DNA from: Myrica gale
Taxonomy: Eukaryota > Streptophyta > Magnoliopsida > Fagales > Myricaceae
Reading direction: 5' to 3'
NCBI GenBank assembly: GCA_963930655.1
Contig: OZ005611.1
Coordinates: forward strand, 4,161,501 to 4,225,500
Length of the DNA stretch: 64,000 nt
Positions within the stretch are counted from its first letter, which is position 1. The number at the start of each line of letters is the position of its first letter. Positions 50,948-64,000 of this stretch are shown one piece after another. A program made the position numbers and the translations under genes. Below the pieces are notes generated by a model that was given only the letters and a program-made list of their open reading frames with translations, did not search any database and was not told the origin of the DNA.

Positions 50948-53514
50948 CACTACAAAAAAAAAGGGCCTACAGCAGCGGTCACCGAAAAACCGCTGCTATA
51001 GGTCATTTTGGCCTATAGCAACGGTTTTTTAGCGGCGGTATATCTCCGTCGGGGTAGATATATCGCGGCGGTTTTCGAAACCGCTGGTGAAGGCCTCGGG
51101 TCTATAGCGGCGGTCACGACCGCCGCTATAGACCCGAACGCAATTTTGACTTCCTCGCAGCGTTTCTTGGAAACGCTGGCATAGACTTTTAGCGGCAGTC
51201 AGCGGCGGTCGGTCTGTGCCAGCGTGTTTTTTTTTTTTTTGCTTTTGCTTTTGCTAGCATTTTAATGCACTACTAATTTTTTTCCTATATTTTCATATAC
51301 ATGTTTTTTTAATCGGTAATACAAATTTATTTTAATAATAATAATTTATTGGATGTAAAAAATTAAAGAACAACGAGAATAAAACAAAATATACTTCATT
51401 GATTAATAATATCTTACAACAAACACAAGAATCTCTAAAGTAATCTAAAAAGTGATGTCTTAACATATACAAGCTTGCAAGAGTTTTCCATGATTGCAGT
51501 GCTCCTAGGCTAAGAATTCCTGTGACTTTCCCATGGTTGCAGTGCTCCTAGCAATCTCTGGCACATTCCATAGGCAGAAACCAAAATTAGTAGACGTGAA
51601 GACCTACAAGTATGCAAAATATGCAAATCAGCACCACAAGAGGGGAGGGGGAAGAGGGAGGGAGGGGAGGGAGGAGACGTGAAGACCTACCAAGTATGGA
51701 GAAACGTTTCCAAAGTTCAGCAAGAATTTAAGCGTGTTCTGCACAAGAAGCCCAGCAACAACCCCTTACAAACCAAATAAAATTTTCCAATGAAGGAAAT
51801 ATAGTACAAATAATAATAATAATGTATACCACAAAAACACTAAACACCCATCGACCACTCAAAGATTGCAATTGCTATAATTGTCTGTGTTGTTCAAGAA
51901 GAACGAGGAAATCAATCCAAGCCATCAAAGTGGTTTAATTACAAAAGTCCTTCCAGTTTTCCAAAAGCAGCCAAACAGAAAATAAATAACAAAGGACGTA
52001 GTTGTACCTCCGATTTCTAGGGATGAAGATATCAACAACCTTGCCGTACTTATCAAAATACGGGAAAGATCATCCGCTGTGGTACCTAAAATCCACATCC
52101 AATCAAGAAAACAACAAGAACATATTCCATTTATTCCTGGATTGTTTGAAAGCTCCGAACAAAATATCTTCTTCCGGGGAGAGAGGTAGAGGGGCCTTAC
52201 GGGAGGAGATGTTAAGGACGAGTATAGAGTAAGTGTCGGAGATGTCCGGAGGGCCTGCCCTTCCAAAGTGCGACATCTCTGGCCCGTATGGCAGAGACCG
52301 AGAGATAGAAACACAGAGTATGAAAATCTTCGGTTAGGGTTTATGGTGAGGAATAAGGCTGAAGGGGAGAACTTTCTTCAAGGATTCTTTGCGTCGTCCG
52401 TGAGGATTTATCCTGCGGATCGAAGGGTTGGGCGATTCGGCAGGCCGGAGAGAGCAGACAGGGAGGGAGGGCTGTGCGCGGGGAAGGGATTTCGCGAATT
52501 AAAGGGCGCGCAGAGAGTTTTTAAGAAAGGGGAAGGGGAGGTGGGGGGAACGACAGCGTTTCACTTAAAAAAAAAATTTATTTGTAAATTTTTTTATAAT
52601 AATTTTATATGTTGTAGTTATATATTTTTAGTAAATTAAAAGTAGTTGTAAATTATAAAAATATTTGAAAATATTTATACATAGTATTAAATACATAACA
52701 TATTATTTAATATTTTTTATAACTAAGTAACAATTTTAATTAAAACAAGTTCATAGTAATAATATATAATATTTATAATTTAAAAATATAAATTACCATA
52801 ACAACTATGATCATATATGCTCATTATAATCATATGATAATAGATGTCTAAACTACTTAGATTTAGTCAATAAAAATACAATTACCATAACAATCATAGA
52901 TATAACTTTCATAACATTATTTATAATTTCATATAACAACTTCAATTTTCATTAAACTCCTTTTAATTCCATATTTTATTATGTAGGTCTCCTAAAATAT
53001 TTTTTAAATACATGACAAAATAAAATTATGTATTAAAAGGAATAAAATAGTCTATAAAATAATTATCAACATTAAATAATTTTTTTTTCGATTTTCTGAT
53101 TTTTTTTTTCAAATTACACATATAACGACGTTTTTTCAAAAACCGCTGCTACAGGTGAACTCTACAGCGGCGGTCATAGTGACCGCCGCTAAATGAGGGG
53201 TCTATAGCGGCGGTCGGTGGCCGCCGCTAACTCGACCGCCATTAAAGGCATTGCCTTTAGCGGTGTTTGTTGTAAAACGCTGCTAAAGGGGGTCTATAGC
53301 GGCGATTAGTGATCGCCGCTACAACGACCGCCGCTATAGGTATTACTTTTATCATCGTTTGACAACCAAACGCTGTTGCGGCGGTCACTGACCGCCGCTA
53401 AAAAGACTGCCGCTATAGAGTCCCTTTTAGCAGCGTTTTTTGCAAAACGTCGCGAAAAACACCTTTTAGCGGCGTTTTTGGCGACCGCCGCTATAGACCT
53501 ATTTTTTTGTAGTG
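50948..53514. mobile_element. Non-autonomous CACTA (En/Spm) transposon
   Basis: The left end is CACTACAAAAAAAAAGGGCC and the right end is the inverted CCTATTTTTTTGTAGTG, flanked by the 3-bp duplication AGC (50945-50947 and 53515-53517). Both subterminal regions (about 50960-51230 and 53110-53510) are GC-rich and packed with short inverted motifs such as TATAGCGGCGGTC and GACCGCCGCTATAG, the usual CACTA subterminal repeats. At 2567 bp there is no transposase ORF, so movement would need a helper. The interior holds a captured gene fragment (52008-52276) and AT-rich filler. Confidence 0.9.
52008..52276 (-). pseudogene. SC35-type SR splicing factor fragment captured by the CACTA element
   Basis: On the minus strand, exon 1 (52276-52201) reads MSHFGRAGPPDISDTYSILV then LNISSR, the start of a plant SC35 RRM protein. 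A GT-AG intron (52200-52086) follows. Exon 2 (52085-52008) starts TTADDL and, after one missing T in the run at the following Phe codon, continues in the next frame as YFDKYGKVVDIFIPRNR. A donor (AG/GTACAA) and intron-like sequence then run on toward 51700, and no further exon is present. The upstream stretch 52277-52560 is probably the captured 5' UTR and promoter. SC35 proteins bind exonic enhancers in splicing; this copy has only part of the RRM and is frameshifted, so it cannot make the protein. The retained intron shows capture from DNA, not cDNA. Confidence 0.85.
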
Positions 53515-53517
53515 AGC

Positions 53518-55840
53518 GCACAATATGATCTGTCACGTGTCATGATCCAAGGCACATGAGAGTCACGCAGACATAGTCAGAACTCAAATTTATGTTTCTC
53601 GTAAGTCGTGTTGGGGGACAAAATTTGCACAAAATAACCGACAATGTTAGTCTAATCGATCAGGGGGGGGGGACCCGACAATGTTAGTCAAGATCATTAG
53701 CAACGTCATCATTGTTAATAATTTACTAATAAATTTTGGGGCGGCTCAAGGGCCCCAGCCCTTATGAGGCCCTCTTACAAATAAATATCCTTTTTTCGGA
53801 AATTTTGCTCTTTTACTTTATTAGTGTATTGCTATTTTAGCATCTTGTTATCGCATATAATTTTCGATTGTTATGGGTAACAAATACCAGTATTATTTTC
53901 CTTAATTTATATCTTCTCTAATGAAAAAAATTATCTTTTACTATAGCAAATTACTACCCTAATTAAGTTGTTACAGAGATCAAAGAAAAACATTGCAGAG
54001 GAAGGGCGAACTTCTTGTAAATGATTTGTGTTACATCTGGTGCACATTTTCATGAGTACTGACTGAGAAAATGTTCAACTTCAAGGATAATTGGCATCGA
54101 CCATATTAGGTTAGGAAATAGTCTCAATGATTCTTATAAGTCTCTTGAATGAAGAATAAATAAAAAGTAATTAAAGTGATGTACTATAAGAGAAAAATGT
54201 GGAAATACTAATTCTTTTTTATTTGAAGAGTCTTATCCTTGAAGCTCACGATTTTTTAATTATTAAGAATTTTTTTTTGTAAATTAATAAATTTAAAATA
54301 CAAAATTTTAAGTCTCTACTAAGTGGTGGTGTTTATCTTCAAAAGTAATTGTATAATCAGAGGTAGTGCCGACAAAAAAAATTGTATAATCAGAAGTACT
54401 GATCGGACAAATGTTATGGTGCTAAACACGTGATCAACATTAATCAGGTCCCGATCGAGCCTGCGAAGAGAAACCAGCTGACCATGTATAGATAGGCGCA
54501 TTTAGTAGTGCTATAATTAAACTACGTCGTATGACTCGTATCGTATATATGCTGATTCGATGATTTTATTGTCTCATTCTCAAGGTCAAAGGTACATGCA
54601 ACATATTAACATAACATGCCCACCCCATCATGTGACATGCAGGTCGGCCGAATAGTGCTGTCATAAATGAGTGGCATTATAATTGGGATGAGTTGCATGG
54701 GATGGTGAAAATTTCCTGCACTGGACTATTATATATAGATTACTCACGGGTGTCGTTTATGAAAATAAAAGAGAAATACAGTGCATGATTGAAGGATAAT
54801 ATAGAGTGCATGATTGAAGGATAATATGGAGAAGAGAAAAAATAGTAAGGAGAGATAAAGTTATAAATAGTTAGTCCAAGAGACCTACATCAACTCATGT
54901 AGAAGTCCAATAAGGTTGTATTTTGTATTATGAGTTCATACAGATTACAAATTGAATACTCTATTTTGACAATACCTAATAATAAAAGTGAATCTATAAT
55001 ATATATTGATAATATCAAATTAGTTTTCTATATTAATTATAATATTATTTCTAACAGATTATTAGATAACAGGTGCCTATCATATTTTTAAAGTATTGAT
55101 TTATATGAAAGTTGCTATTAATTTCACGTAGGAGCATCCAATTTTATCCATTTTTGCATATTAATTCCATATAAGATACCCCATTATATATGTTGATCTT
55201 TCAACTATATATGATATTAGAGCCAACAAATATCTTCGTCACTACTGTAGTGTACTCTTAAATGCGTGTATATATATATCTAAAAACGTAATTACATGAT
55301 AATTGAGATCCAAAAACAAACATATCTATCTGATCAAAGGGACCACAAAGCAAAGAAAGCATGCCTCTGATAGTTGCAGTAGAATGTTAAGGCGCGCTTT
55401 TTAGACTTCACAAGTTCAATCATATTGAGTTACTGGTCGCCTTAATAAATAAAAGAAGTATTTGTGGAGGTGGATTTAAAAGTAGTATCATGAGTGGATG
55501 CAGAAACAGTGGCAGGGCATTCAATTGCATAATTAGATAATACTTTATTCAAATCATGACGCGTTAATTAGGTCTTACTGTTGAGGAATGACTCTCTCCC
55601 TCCTTGTTTGGGGGGGGGGGGGGGAACCTACGCAAAGATTCAAAGAACCTTATCTCTCAGATTTAGGTGCAGTGACTCGCCAGACTGTATGCCTAGTTTT
55701 GGAACTCTGTTTTGGGAGTCACAACTCACATTTATTATTCAAAATATCAAGCAGGGTATCTCGTGGCATTGAGATTTATAAGGTAAAATTACGCTGGATA
55801 TTTTATCCACAGATCAGCTGGGGTTGGTGCACCTCTCACA
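53518..55840. other. Intergenic, upstream of the TAR locus
   Basis: No gene is recognised. The stretch is AT-rich. A 26-bp unit (GTGCATGATTGAAGGATAATAT) is repeated in tandem at about 54782-54830. A 13-base G run lies at about 55610. Homopolymer G also occurs near 53663. Confidence 0.5.
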
Positions 55841-55848
55841 TCCTCAGG

Positions 55849-55861
55849 TATATATATATAC
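55849..55861 (+). promoter_or_regulatory. Possible TATA region of the TAR gene
   Basis: TATATATATATACC lies about 90-100 bp upstream of the start codon at 55951. It is a plausible TATA element, but TA repeats are common in this window. Confidence 0.3.
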
Positions 55862-55950
55862 CGGACCACTTGAGGTCTTAGACAACCAACACTCACATTC
55901 TGAGCATTCATCATTACTTAGATTGTGATCTTGTCCGGAAAGAAAAAAAA

Positions 55951-58510
<2,560 letters not shown>

Positions 58511-59024
58511 TGATATGGCTCGGAGTCCAGGTGGAAGGAACCTAGCTATGATCAGAGCATGAGAAAAGATCAGGAAAAAGTAGCAGCTTGGCCGCTTAGA
58601 TTTTATGAAAGTTATATAACATGAGTGAGTAATATACGCGATAGCAAAAGTGTTTCTGTTTTTGAATTTGTCTATTAAGAATGCCATTTTCATTTGTCAG
58701 CGATATTGCAGCAGTTTAAATTCTCATCCCTTCCAAAAGGTAGGCATTCTCAAAATGGTGATTTTGTGATGGAATGTTCTTATCTATCTTTATCGACTCA
58801 CTAATCGAAGTTAGGGAATACTATCTGAAATTCGATTCAGATAATTTTTTTTAAGGGAATACTGACTAGAAGCATCTCCCACATCCTCCTCTATACAGAT
58901 TGGACTACTCATAGATGTGGATGTGGTGAAGTAACACCAAGACTCTTTAAAAAGTTGGGTAAAAGACAATGAGATCAGGCACGGAGAAGGAGGCCAGGGG
59001 CTCCAGTTACAGAATGCTCTCCTC

Positions 59025-59156
59025 TTAGATCCAACCATGTTCCAAAAGTAATGGAAAACGATGGACGACAAGTGTACGATTGAGATTGAGCGTGGTGAAT
59101 ATATGAGTAATTTTAGCAACGGGGAGAGTCTAAGCTGGTTCTTGGAGCCCATTAGT
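59025..59156 (+). pseudogene. Relic of a second TAR gene (exon 2 fragment)
   Basis: Reading from 59025, the frame gives LDPTMFQK, a stop (59049-59051), then WKTMDDKCTIEIERGEYMSN and FSNGESLSWFLEP. This aligns with [16 protein letters not shown] and [20 protein letters not shown] of exon 2 in the gene about 2.8 kb upstream. Similarity ends just after FLEP. No other exons were recognised nearby. It looks like the decayed remainder of a tandem copy. Confidence 0.7.
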
Positions 59157-59603
59157 GTGGTATCTTCCGAGTTCCGCCCCTTGCTACTCAGTAAGTCAGA
59201 GTTTCATCTCATTCTTTTTAATATAACACAATTGACTTGTTTAATCATGTTGATAATCGGATTTTGTTGCGGATTTTATTACTGTGATAAGTAATTTAAT
59301 GACTAGACCTCGATGGAGGCTTTAAGAAATACAATTATTTTTTTTATCTTTTAAATTATTATTTTTCTCTTTAGAATAGCGTAAAATACATCTTATAATA
59401 ATTCTTGAAATAATTAGTATTTAAAGAATATAAAGCTTTAACCATATTGGGATGGGACCTTACTAAATAATATATGTTTCGATGCAAAACAAAATATTAT
59501 TTGTAACAAGTAATTTTGTTGGTTGGTTAATTGATCATATTTTATTCATAAAATGGGTTGGATTAGTATTATTCTGGATACAGCAAAATAAATCTATTAG
59601 ATT

Positions 59604-59837
59604 TGGGGGCGTTTGTTACCCGAATAATTGACATCTGAATAATTAGGGTTAATATTAAAAAATTATTAAATAAGATTTATTTCTTCATCAAATAATTCTT
59701 TATCATTATAATATTCATTTAAACCTTCTCTCTCTTCACTTTTTCACCAACTACCATAAAATATCTTTACTTTTTCACAAACCCTGATACCCAACATTTC
59801 CACAATCCCAAAATTTTGACAAACAAATACAACCTTA
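59604..59837. mobile_element. MITE with GGGGGCGTTTGTTA-type ends
   Basis: The left end TTGGGGGCGTTTGTTACCCGAATAATT and right end ATTTTGACAAACAAATACAACCTT are imperfect inverted repeats. The interior shares TCTCTTCACTTTTTCACCAACT and CCCAACATTTCCACAA with the element at 21128, showing one family. Confidence 0.6.
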
Positions 59838-60187
59838 ATGTACTTATTAGATCTAGTAAATACCTTGTGTCATAATTGAGAAATTCTATGGCTCAAATCT
59901 TTCATATTCTCTTATTTATTATTTATGTCAACTATTAAGGCAGAGCACCCTCAACCACTTGTAGTAACCAAGCAACTTCCGCGCCTCCCACTCGAACTGG
60001 AAGAGGAGCCGCAACAAACCAAGCAATTCCATCACCTGTTCATCAATCTGCACAACTAATATACAAAGGCATCATTATCGCGGGTGCTTCATCGGGGTAT
60101 AACTCCCTCAGTAAGCCTTTCTCCTATGAAATCCGTTAGCAGAACTTCACAAATTTTGGCTATAGACCATATCCACATCCTTCTTGA

Positions 60188-60358
60188 ATGGGGAGGAATT
60201 CTTCTCTCACCCGCTACCCTTCCTTGAGGGCCTTTAACGCGCCGCACCAGCTCTTCCTTCCCAACCCTTCGAAGTTACCCGTGAATCTTCCCTTCAGATC
60301 TTACCACCAAACTGACCTTCTGCGCTCTTCGAAACCTTTTCCGATTCGACAGAATGGT
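60188..60358 (+). other. Orphan exon-like ORF with targeting-peptide character
   Basis: The ORF reads MGRNSSLTRYPSLRAFNAPH then many Ser/Arg/Pro/Leu residues and few acidic ones, ending RQNG at a possible donor (AATG/GTAGTT at 60359). Its composition, including a GC level above its surroundings, resembles the first exon of an organelle-targeted protein. No downstream exon was recognised before the AP-1 mu gene. I do not recognise the family. It may be a gene fragment, a transposon-carried piece or chance. Confidence 0.25.
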
Positions 60359-61504
60359 AGTTTTTTTTTTCAATCTCATTTTGAGTAGGTGAGAAGTATT
60401 AGGCTTTCATTCAATTTTGTTGTGGATTGAATGATGGATAAACCAACAAGTAGGGTCTTGCCCCGATTAAGTAGTCATGCATTATGATAAGAACTTTCAA
60501 TTCTCTTCTGTCCGTAGCTTCATAAGGAGGACCTCCCTTTCGAGGTAAAAAAATAGTACGATAGAGGGCTGAACTAAATAATTAACGATCATCTCTTACT
60601 AAATAAACTGAACTTTATAATAATTTCAAAGAGTTCCAAAATCCTTGAAATTCTCTGCTCGAATTATATGGTACAATTCAGAGAAAAACAAACACAGGAG
60701 GTGGTCCCCATTGTCCCATTGTAGGACCCATGCCTGAAACTTTATATAGACAACATTAAATAGTGTGGAGCCTATTGTAGGACTCATACTGTCCGAAACT
60801 ATATTGACAACATTAAATATTGTTGAGTCCACATCTTATGTCTATCTCTCTCCAAATTGCACCATGCAATTCAAATAAGAAACTGCAGAGGATCGTGATC
60901 CCAAAATCAGTCTTGTATCGTTACACATACCTTCTATCAACCCTCATTTCTCGTTTGTTCTCTTTCATTCTCCCCAAAAGGTCGATTTTCTATGTCACAT
61001 AGAGATATTGTTTGCAGCAATATCCTTAAGCCACAAATATTTTGCGGTCCCAACAGGCAACTATACATATGGGCAGTTGAGGTGTCTTAAATATAAGCTG
61101 AAATAATATCCTCGCCCAAATATTTTATTCCTCCCAAAGTTTAAAGATGTATTGGCAAATCCAATTGAGACTATGATTATAACTCAATTGGATCAAGAAT
61201 TTCTCAAGCAATTCAGATTTAAACAAGATATCACAATAAAAATGCACGACTTACAATATATGCTCTGTAGTTCGAAACAGAAGACGAGAAAAACGGAATG
61301 TACCCTTGGATAACCATCACTAAAAATCCTCTTAAAATGACTACAGATGCACAAACCAAAAATAATGCCAGAGAAAAGAAAAATAGATTATTCTCAATAA
61401 CCGCAATCCAGGACGACGAACTTTTAGAGGCTTCTTGATTAATTCGCCTTGAGGTGGGAGTCTTTCAAAAAGTATATCCGGAACACCAACATGCGAAGCC
61501 GCTT

Positions 61505-63779
61505 TTATATAAGCCTTAGTTCATATTCACCAGCCATTGTTATGTATCTCACCCATGGAAGTGCTTGATATCCACTTTTCTCAATAATCTTCAGGTAACG
61601 AACCTATGAAACCACAAGATTTAGATAAATATACTTGGCACGCACTGTTCTGCCATGATCCTCTTAAATTAACACCGTCTTAATATGCAGTAAGCCTCAA
61701 CCATGTTCATCTCTTTTGAGGACACCTCTTTAGTCTGAACATTTCAAGCATAAGTTCTGGGGAAAATATATTTTTTACCTACGAACTACTATAGGTTATG
61801 CACTTTACACCCTAAACTACCGCTTTTGACACATTGCACCCTCCAACTACCAATTTTAGACACTTTGCACTCTTTATCAAATTTTTAGACTAAAATAACG
61901 ATAATGTCCTTGATCCATTTTGCATATACTGAAGATATTGTTGTCAATTCATTATTTTTTTTGAAGGCATTATTGTGAAATGGAGGGTGCAAAATGTTTA
62001 ATATTAGTAGTTGAATGGTGTAATGAGTCAAAATGGGTAGTTTAGAGTGCAAAATGTCTAACATTGGTAGTTTGAGGGTGTAATGTGTCAAAATTGGTAG
62101 TTTAAAGTGCAATGTGTTATAGACCTGGTAGTTGATGTTAGTCTAACTATTCATTTTCCATTTCCTGGCCAGTTTCTAGACTATGACATCATTGCTATGA
62201 ACTTAGATTCTTTGACATATACTGCATGCGAAGGGAAAATTTAGTTGAAAATCAAAGGGCAACTTCAAGACTACCCCATAAGGACTATAATCTAGATTCT
62301 TTAGCACTTGCAGGATTTGAAGAACAGATTTAGTTGAAATCAAACAAGTTAAAACTAATCAAAGGAACACATGTCGTTCTACCTATTAAATACCTATTAA
62401 ATAATGAAGAATACTTGAGAACCATCAAGTGGTACCCAGTTCTGGAAACCCTAGCCATCATTAGCATGATATCTGGGAATCTCATTGCTATTACTCATTA
62501 TTGACTATTGCATTGATAACAAAAATTTCCCATGCTTCTCACTCTAGGGCATCAAGGTAAAAGCATGAATAACTCTAGATAAACTAGATACACAAAGACA
62601 ACATCATCAAGTTCTCTCATTTGATATGAACAAAAAAAAGTCCCTCGTGAAGGCATACCTGTATTCCAGAAACAGTAAAATAGGGTATCTCGAACTTCAC
62701 ACGTATTGGAGCTTTTCTCTCAGGAACTGCTTCTTCTGCCATTATACTTGGAAGAAGGAACTCCGCTCTCAACATATACTCCTAAACAATTTAAATTCAG
62801 AATAGTACAATTAAACATGGGCAACAGATAATTCCATCAGGTCATAGCTAACAATTATGCAATGCTAATACTGGAAAGGAGAGAGAATATATTCTACAGT
62901 GAACTCATACCTTCCCACCTGGAAAAGATCTTATTTTCCAGATCATTGCATCTTTTTCAGGTGCATATGATGCAGAACCCATTGATGTACGAACATTCGG
63001 ATTTGTAGCATCTGATGGCACAGGCAATTCAATCTCAACATTTGTGGCATTGCTGTACAATTTAGTTTTCATTAGTACTGCAGAAAAAAACATCATGCTA
63101 TGATGGAAAACCTAGAGCAATCTGACTGAACTAGAGACATTATCAAGCACCAACACCAAGCCCCCCCCCCCTCCCTCCCTCAACACACACACACACAACC
63201 CAAAAAAAAACAAGGGGAAAAGTATATGAATACCTGCGCTCCTTAAACTGGCTCCTAGCTTTTACCATTATCTCAATACGGCTCTTTGAATGCTTTTCAA
63301 CTTGAGCTTCCACCCAAATCAAAGGCTTTACCTGATAGCAAAATTAGTAGATAACTAAACTCAATTATTGACATCAAATGAACAACTCAAAAGAAATAAA
63401 TGGACAAAAACAGCATTTGTAAATCAGAAGGTACCTGAGTACTAAGTCTATACGTCATGAGATCAAAAGCTCCATCAGGTGGTATGAAGGATATTGTCCG
63501 ATCATTTTCAAATCGGGCCAAACGCACACACCTAAACCAAAATTTGGCATTACTTAAGAAGATGCAGCAGATGTAGCAATTACAACCCTCAGCTCATTCA
63601 AACTAAATACTAAAAACAATTGCCATATTTGACAGCAGAATTCAAGTAGACCTAACAATTAAGTTACTTACTGATGAAATTTGATGTCTTCCAAATCGAT
63701 AGCCTTTCCCTTTGTTGACCGACCCTGTGCCTCCAATAGTACTCGATCATTAAGGCCAAGCTTACACTCGGGCATGCCA
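61505..63779 (-). CDS. AP1M: AP-1 complex subunit mu, C-terminal part (5' end outside window)
   Basis: The medium chain of the clathrin adaptor AP-1 at the trans-Golgi network; it recognises tyrosine-based sorting signals. Six exons on the minus strand: 63779-63672, 63531-63435, 63331-63234, 63052-62911, 62781-62659, 61603-61505, all GT-AG, give the last 221 of about 428 residues. The mu homology domain is clear: SGMPECKLGLNDRVLLEAQG, CVRLARFENDRTISFIPPDG, LSTQVKPLIWVEAQVEKHSK, NVEIELPVPSDATNPNVRTS, MIWKIRSFPGGKEYMLRAEF and the terminal VRYITMAGEYELRLI. This is the mu1 pattern, not mu2-mu4. The window ends within the intron upstream of the 63779 exon, so N-terminal exons are missing only because of the cut. 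The last intron (61604-62658) holds a repeat. No lesion is seen. Confidence 0.93.
61773..62140. mobile_element. Inverted-repeat element of ACTACC/TTTGACAC monomers in AP1M last intron
   Basis: The left part reads ACCTACGAACTACTATAGG, GCACTTTACACCCTAAACTACC, TTTGACACATTGCACCCT; the right part is its inverse, with GGTAGTTTAAAGTGCAATG and TTATAGACCTGGTAGTTGA. The right side has extra monomers with a period of about 57 bp. A short minus-strand ORF there (LPILTHYTLKLPMLDI...) is only a translation of the repeat. It is a common type of plant MITE-like repeat. Confidence 0.6.
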
Positions 63780-64000
63780 CTGAAACAGAGAGACCAATTA
63801 CTATTTCAGGTATCCAGATAAAAACTGACCAGAAGATAGAGCACAGTAGCAAGGAATATTACATTGAAGGATCTTGTGATAGTCTATGTTCATGTCTAAC
63901 GCTTGGATTCAACAGCCTATATTATAGGATAGGGTACATATGCATGTGTAAACATATAAAAAAACCACCATTAACTCTCGAAATTGAGCCTGTGTCAATC
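63780..64000 (-). other. Intron of AP1M running off the window
   Basis: This begins with the acceptor (CTGTTTCAG before the 63779 exon, read on the minus strand). No further AP-1 mu exon is found before the end of the window. Confidence 0.6.

Larger units (their letters stand above)
58511..61504. other. Intergenic between TAR and AP-1 mu 3' ends
   Basis: It holds the TAR relic (59025-59156), a MITE (59604-59837) and one exon-like ORF (60188-60358). Otherwise it is AT-rich DNA with no gene seen. A short direct repeat GTAGGA(C)CCAT / GTAGGACTCAT with ACATTAAATA follows at about 60721-60815. Confidence 0.5.

Noticed and set aside
51925-52314. 129-residue minus-strand ORF as a new protein
   Set aside because: It is an off-frame reading of the captured SC35 exons and intron inside the CACTA element.
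61885-62112. Repeat-peptide ORF (LPILTHYTLKLPMLDI...)
   Set aside because: It is only a translation of the inverted-repeat monomers within an AP1M intron.

Overview
The window reads as nuclear DNA of a flowering plant, most likely a (possibly woody) eudicot. It is AT-rich, its genes have many short exons split by GT-AG introns, and its gene families are plant-specific (starch dikinase, neprosin-domain protein, P-class PPR, TAA1-type aminotransferase). The intergenic DNA is packed with plant MITEs, a TRIM, solo LTRs, a SINE and a CACTA transposon. The species cannot be named from the sequence alone. No bacterial, viral, rRNA or CRISPR features were seen.

Layout. 1-1740: gene-free. 1740-15671 (+): a complete 33-coding-exon alpha-glucan, water dikinase (GWD1/SEX1/R1), with two small TRIM retroelements in its introns. 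16633-17413 (-): a two-exon SOUL/HBP-family gene, tail-to-tail with GWD. 17.6-27.3 kb: about 10 kb without a supportable gene, holding MITE-like insertions. 27421-31370 (+): a seven-exon neprosin-domain (DUF239) gene with two apparent GC-AG introns. 35451-37585 (-): a two-exon P-class PPR gene. 37.9-46.0 kb: a repeat island with a SINE split by a solo LTR, a second solo LTR and several MITEs. 46303-49630 (+): an eight-exon alpha/beta-hydrolase (lipase-like) gene. 50948-53514: a non-autonomous CACTA element carrying a piece of an SC35-type splicing-factor gene. 55951-58510 (+): a TAA1/TAR-type tryptophan aminotransferase locus with a premature stop and a frameshift in exon 3, followed by a decayed relic of a second copy at about 59025-59156. 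61505-63779 (-): the 3' half of an AP-1 complex mu-subunit gene that runs off the right edge.

The genes are unrelated housekeeping and metabolic genes: leaf starch turnover, a putative haem-binding protein, a secreted neprosin-like protein, organellar RNA processing, lipid hydrolysis, auxin synthesis and clathrin adaptor function. They do not form a pathway or cluster. I found no new multi-gene system. The least ordinary content is the gene-fragment-carrying CACTA element, the nested SINE/solo-LTR structure, the exactly bounded TRIM inside GWD1, the GC-AG introns of the neprosin gene and the decaying TAR pair. Exon boundaries were worked out by hand from reading frame, splice dinucleotides and family similarity.
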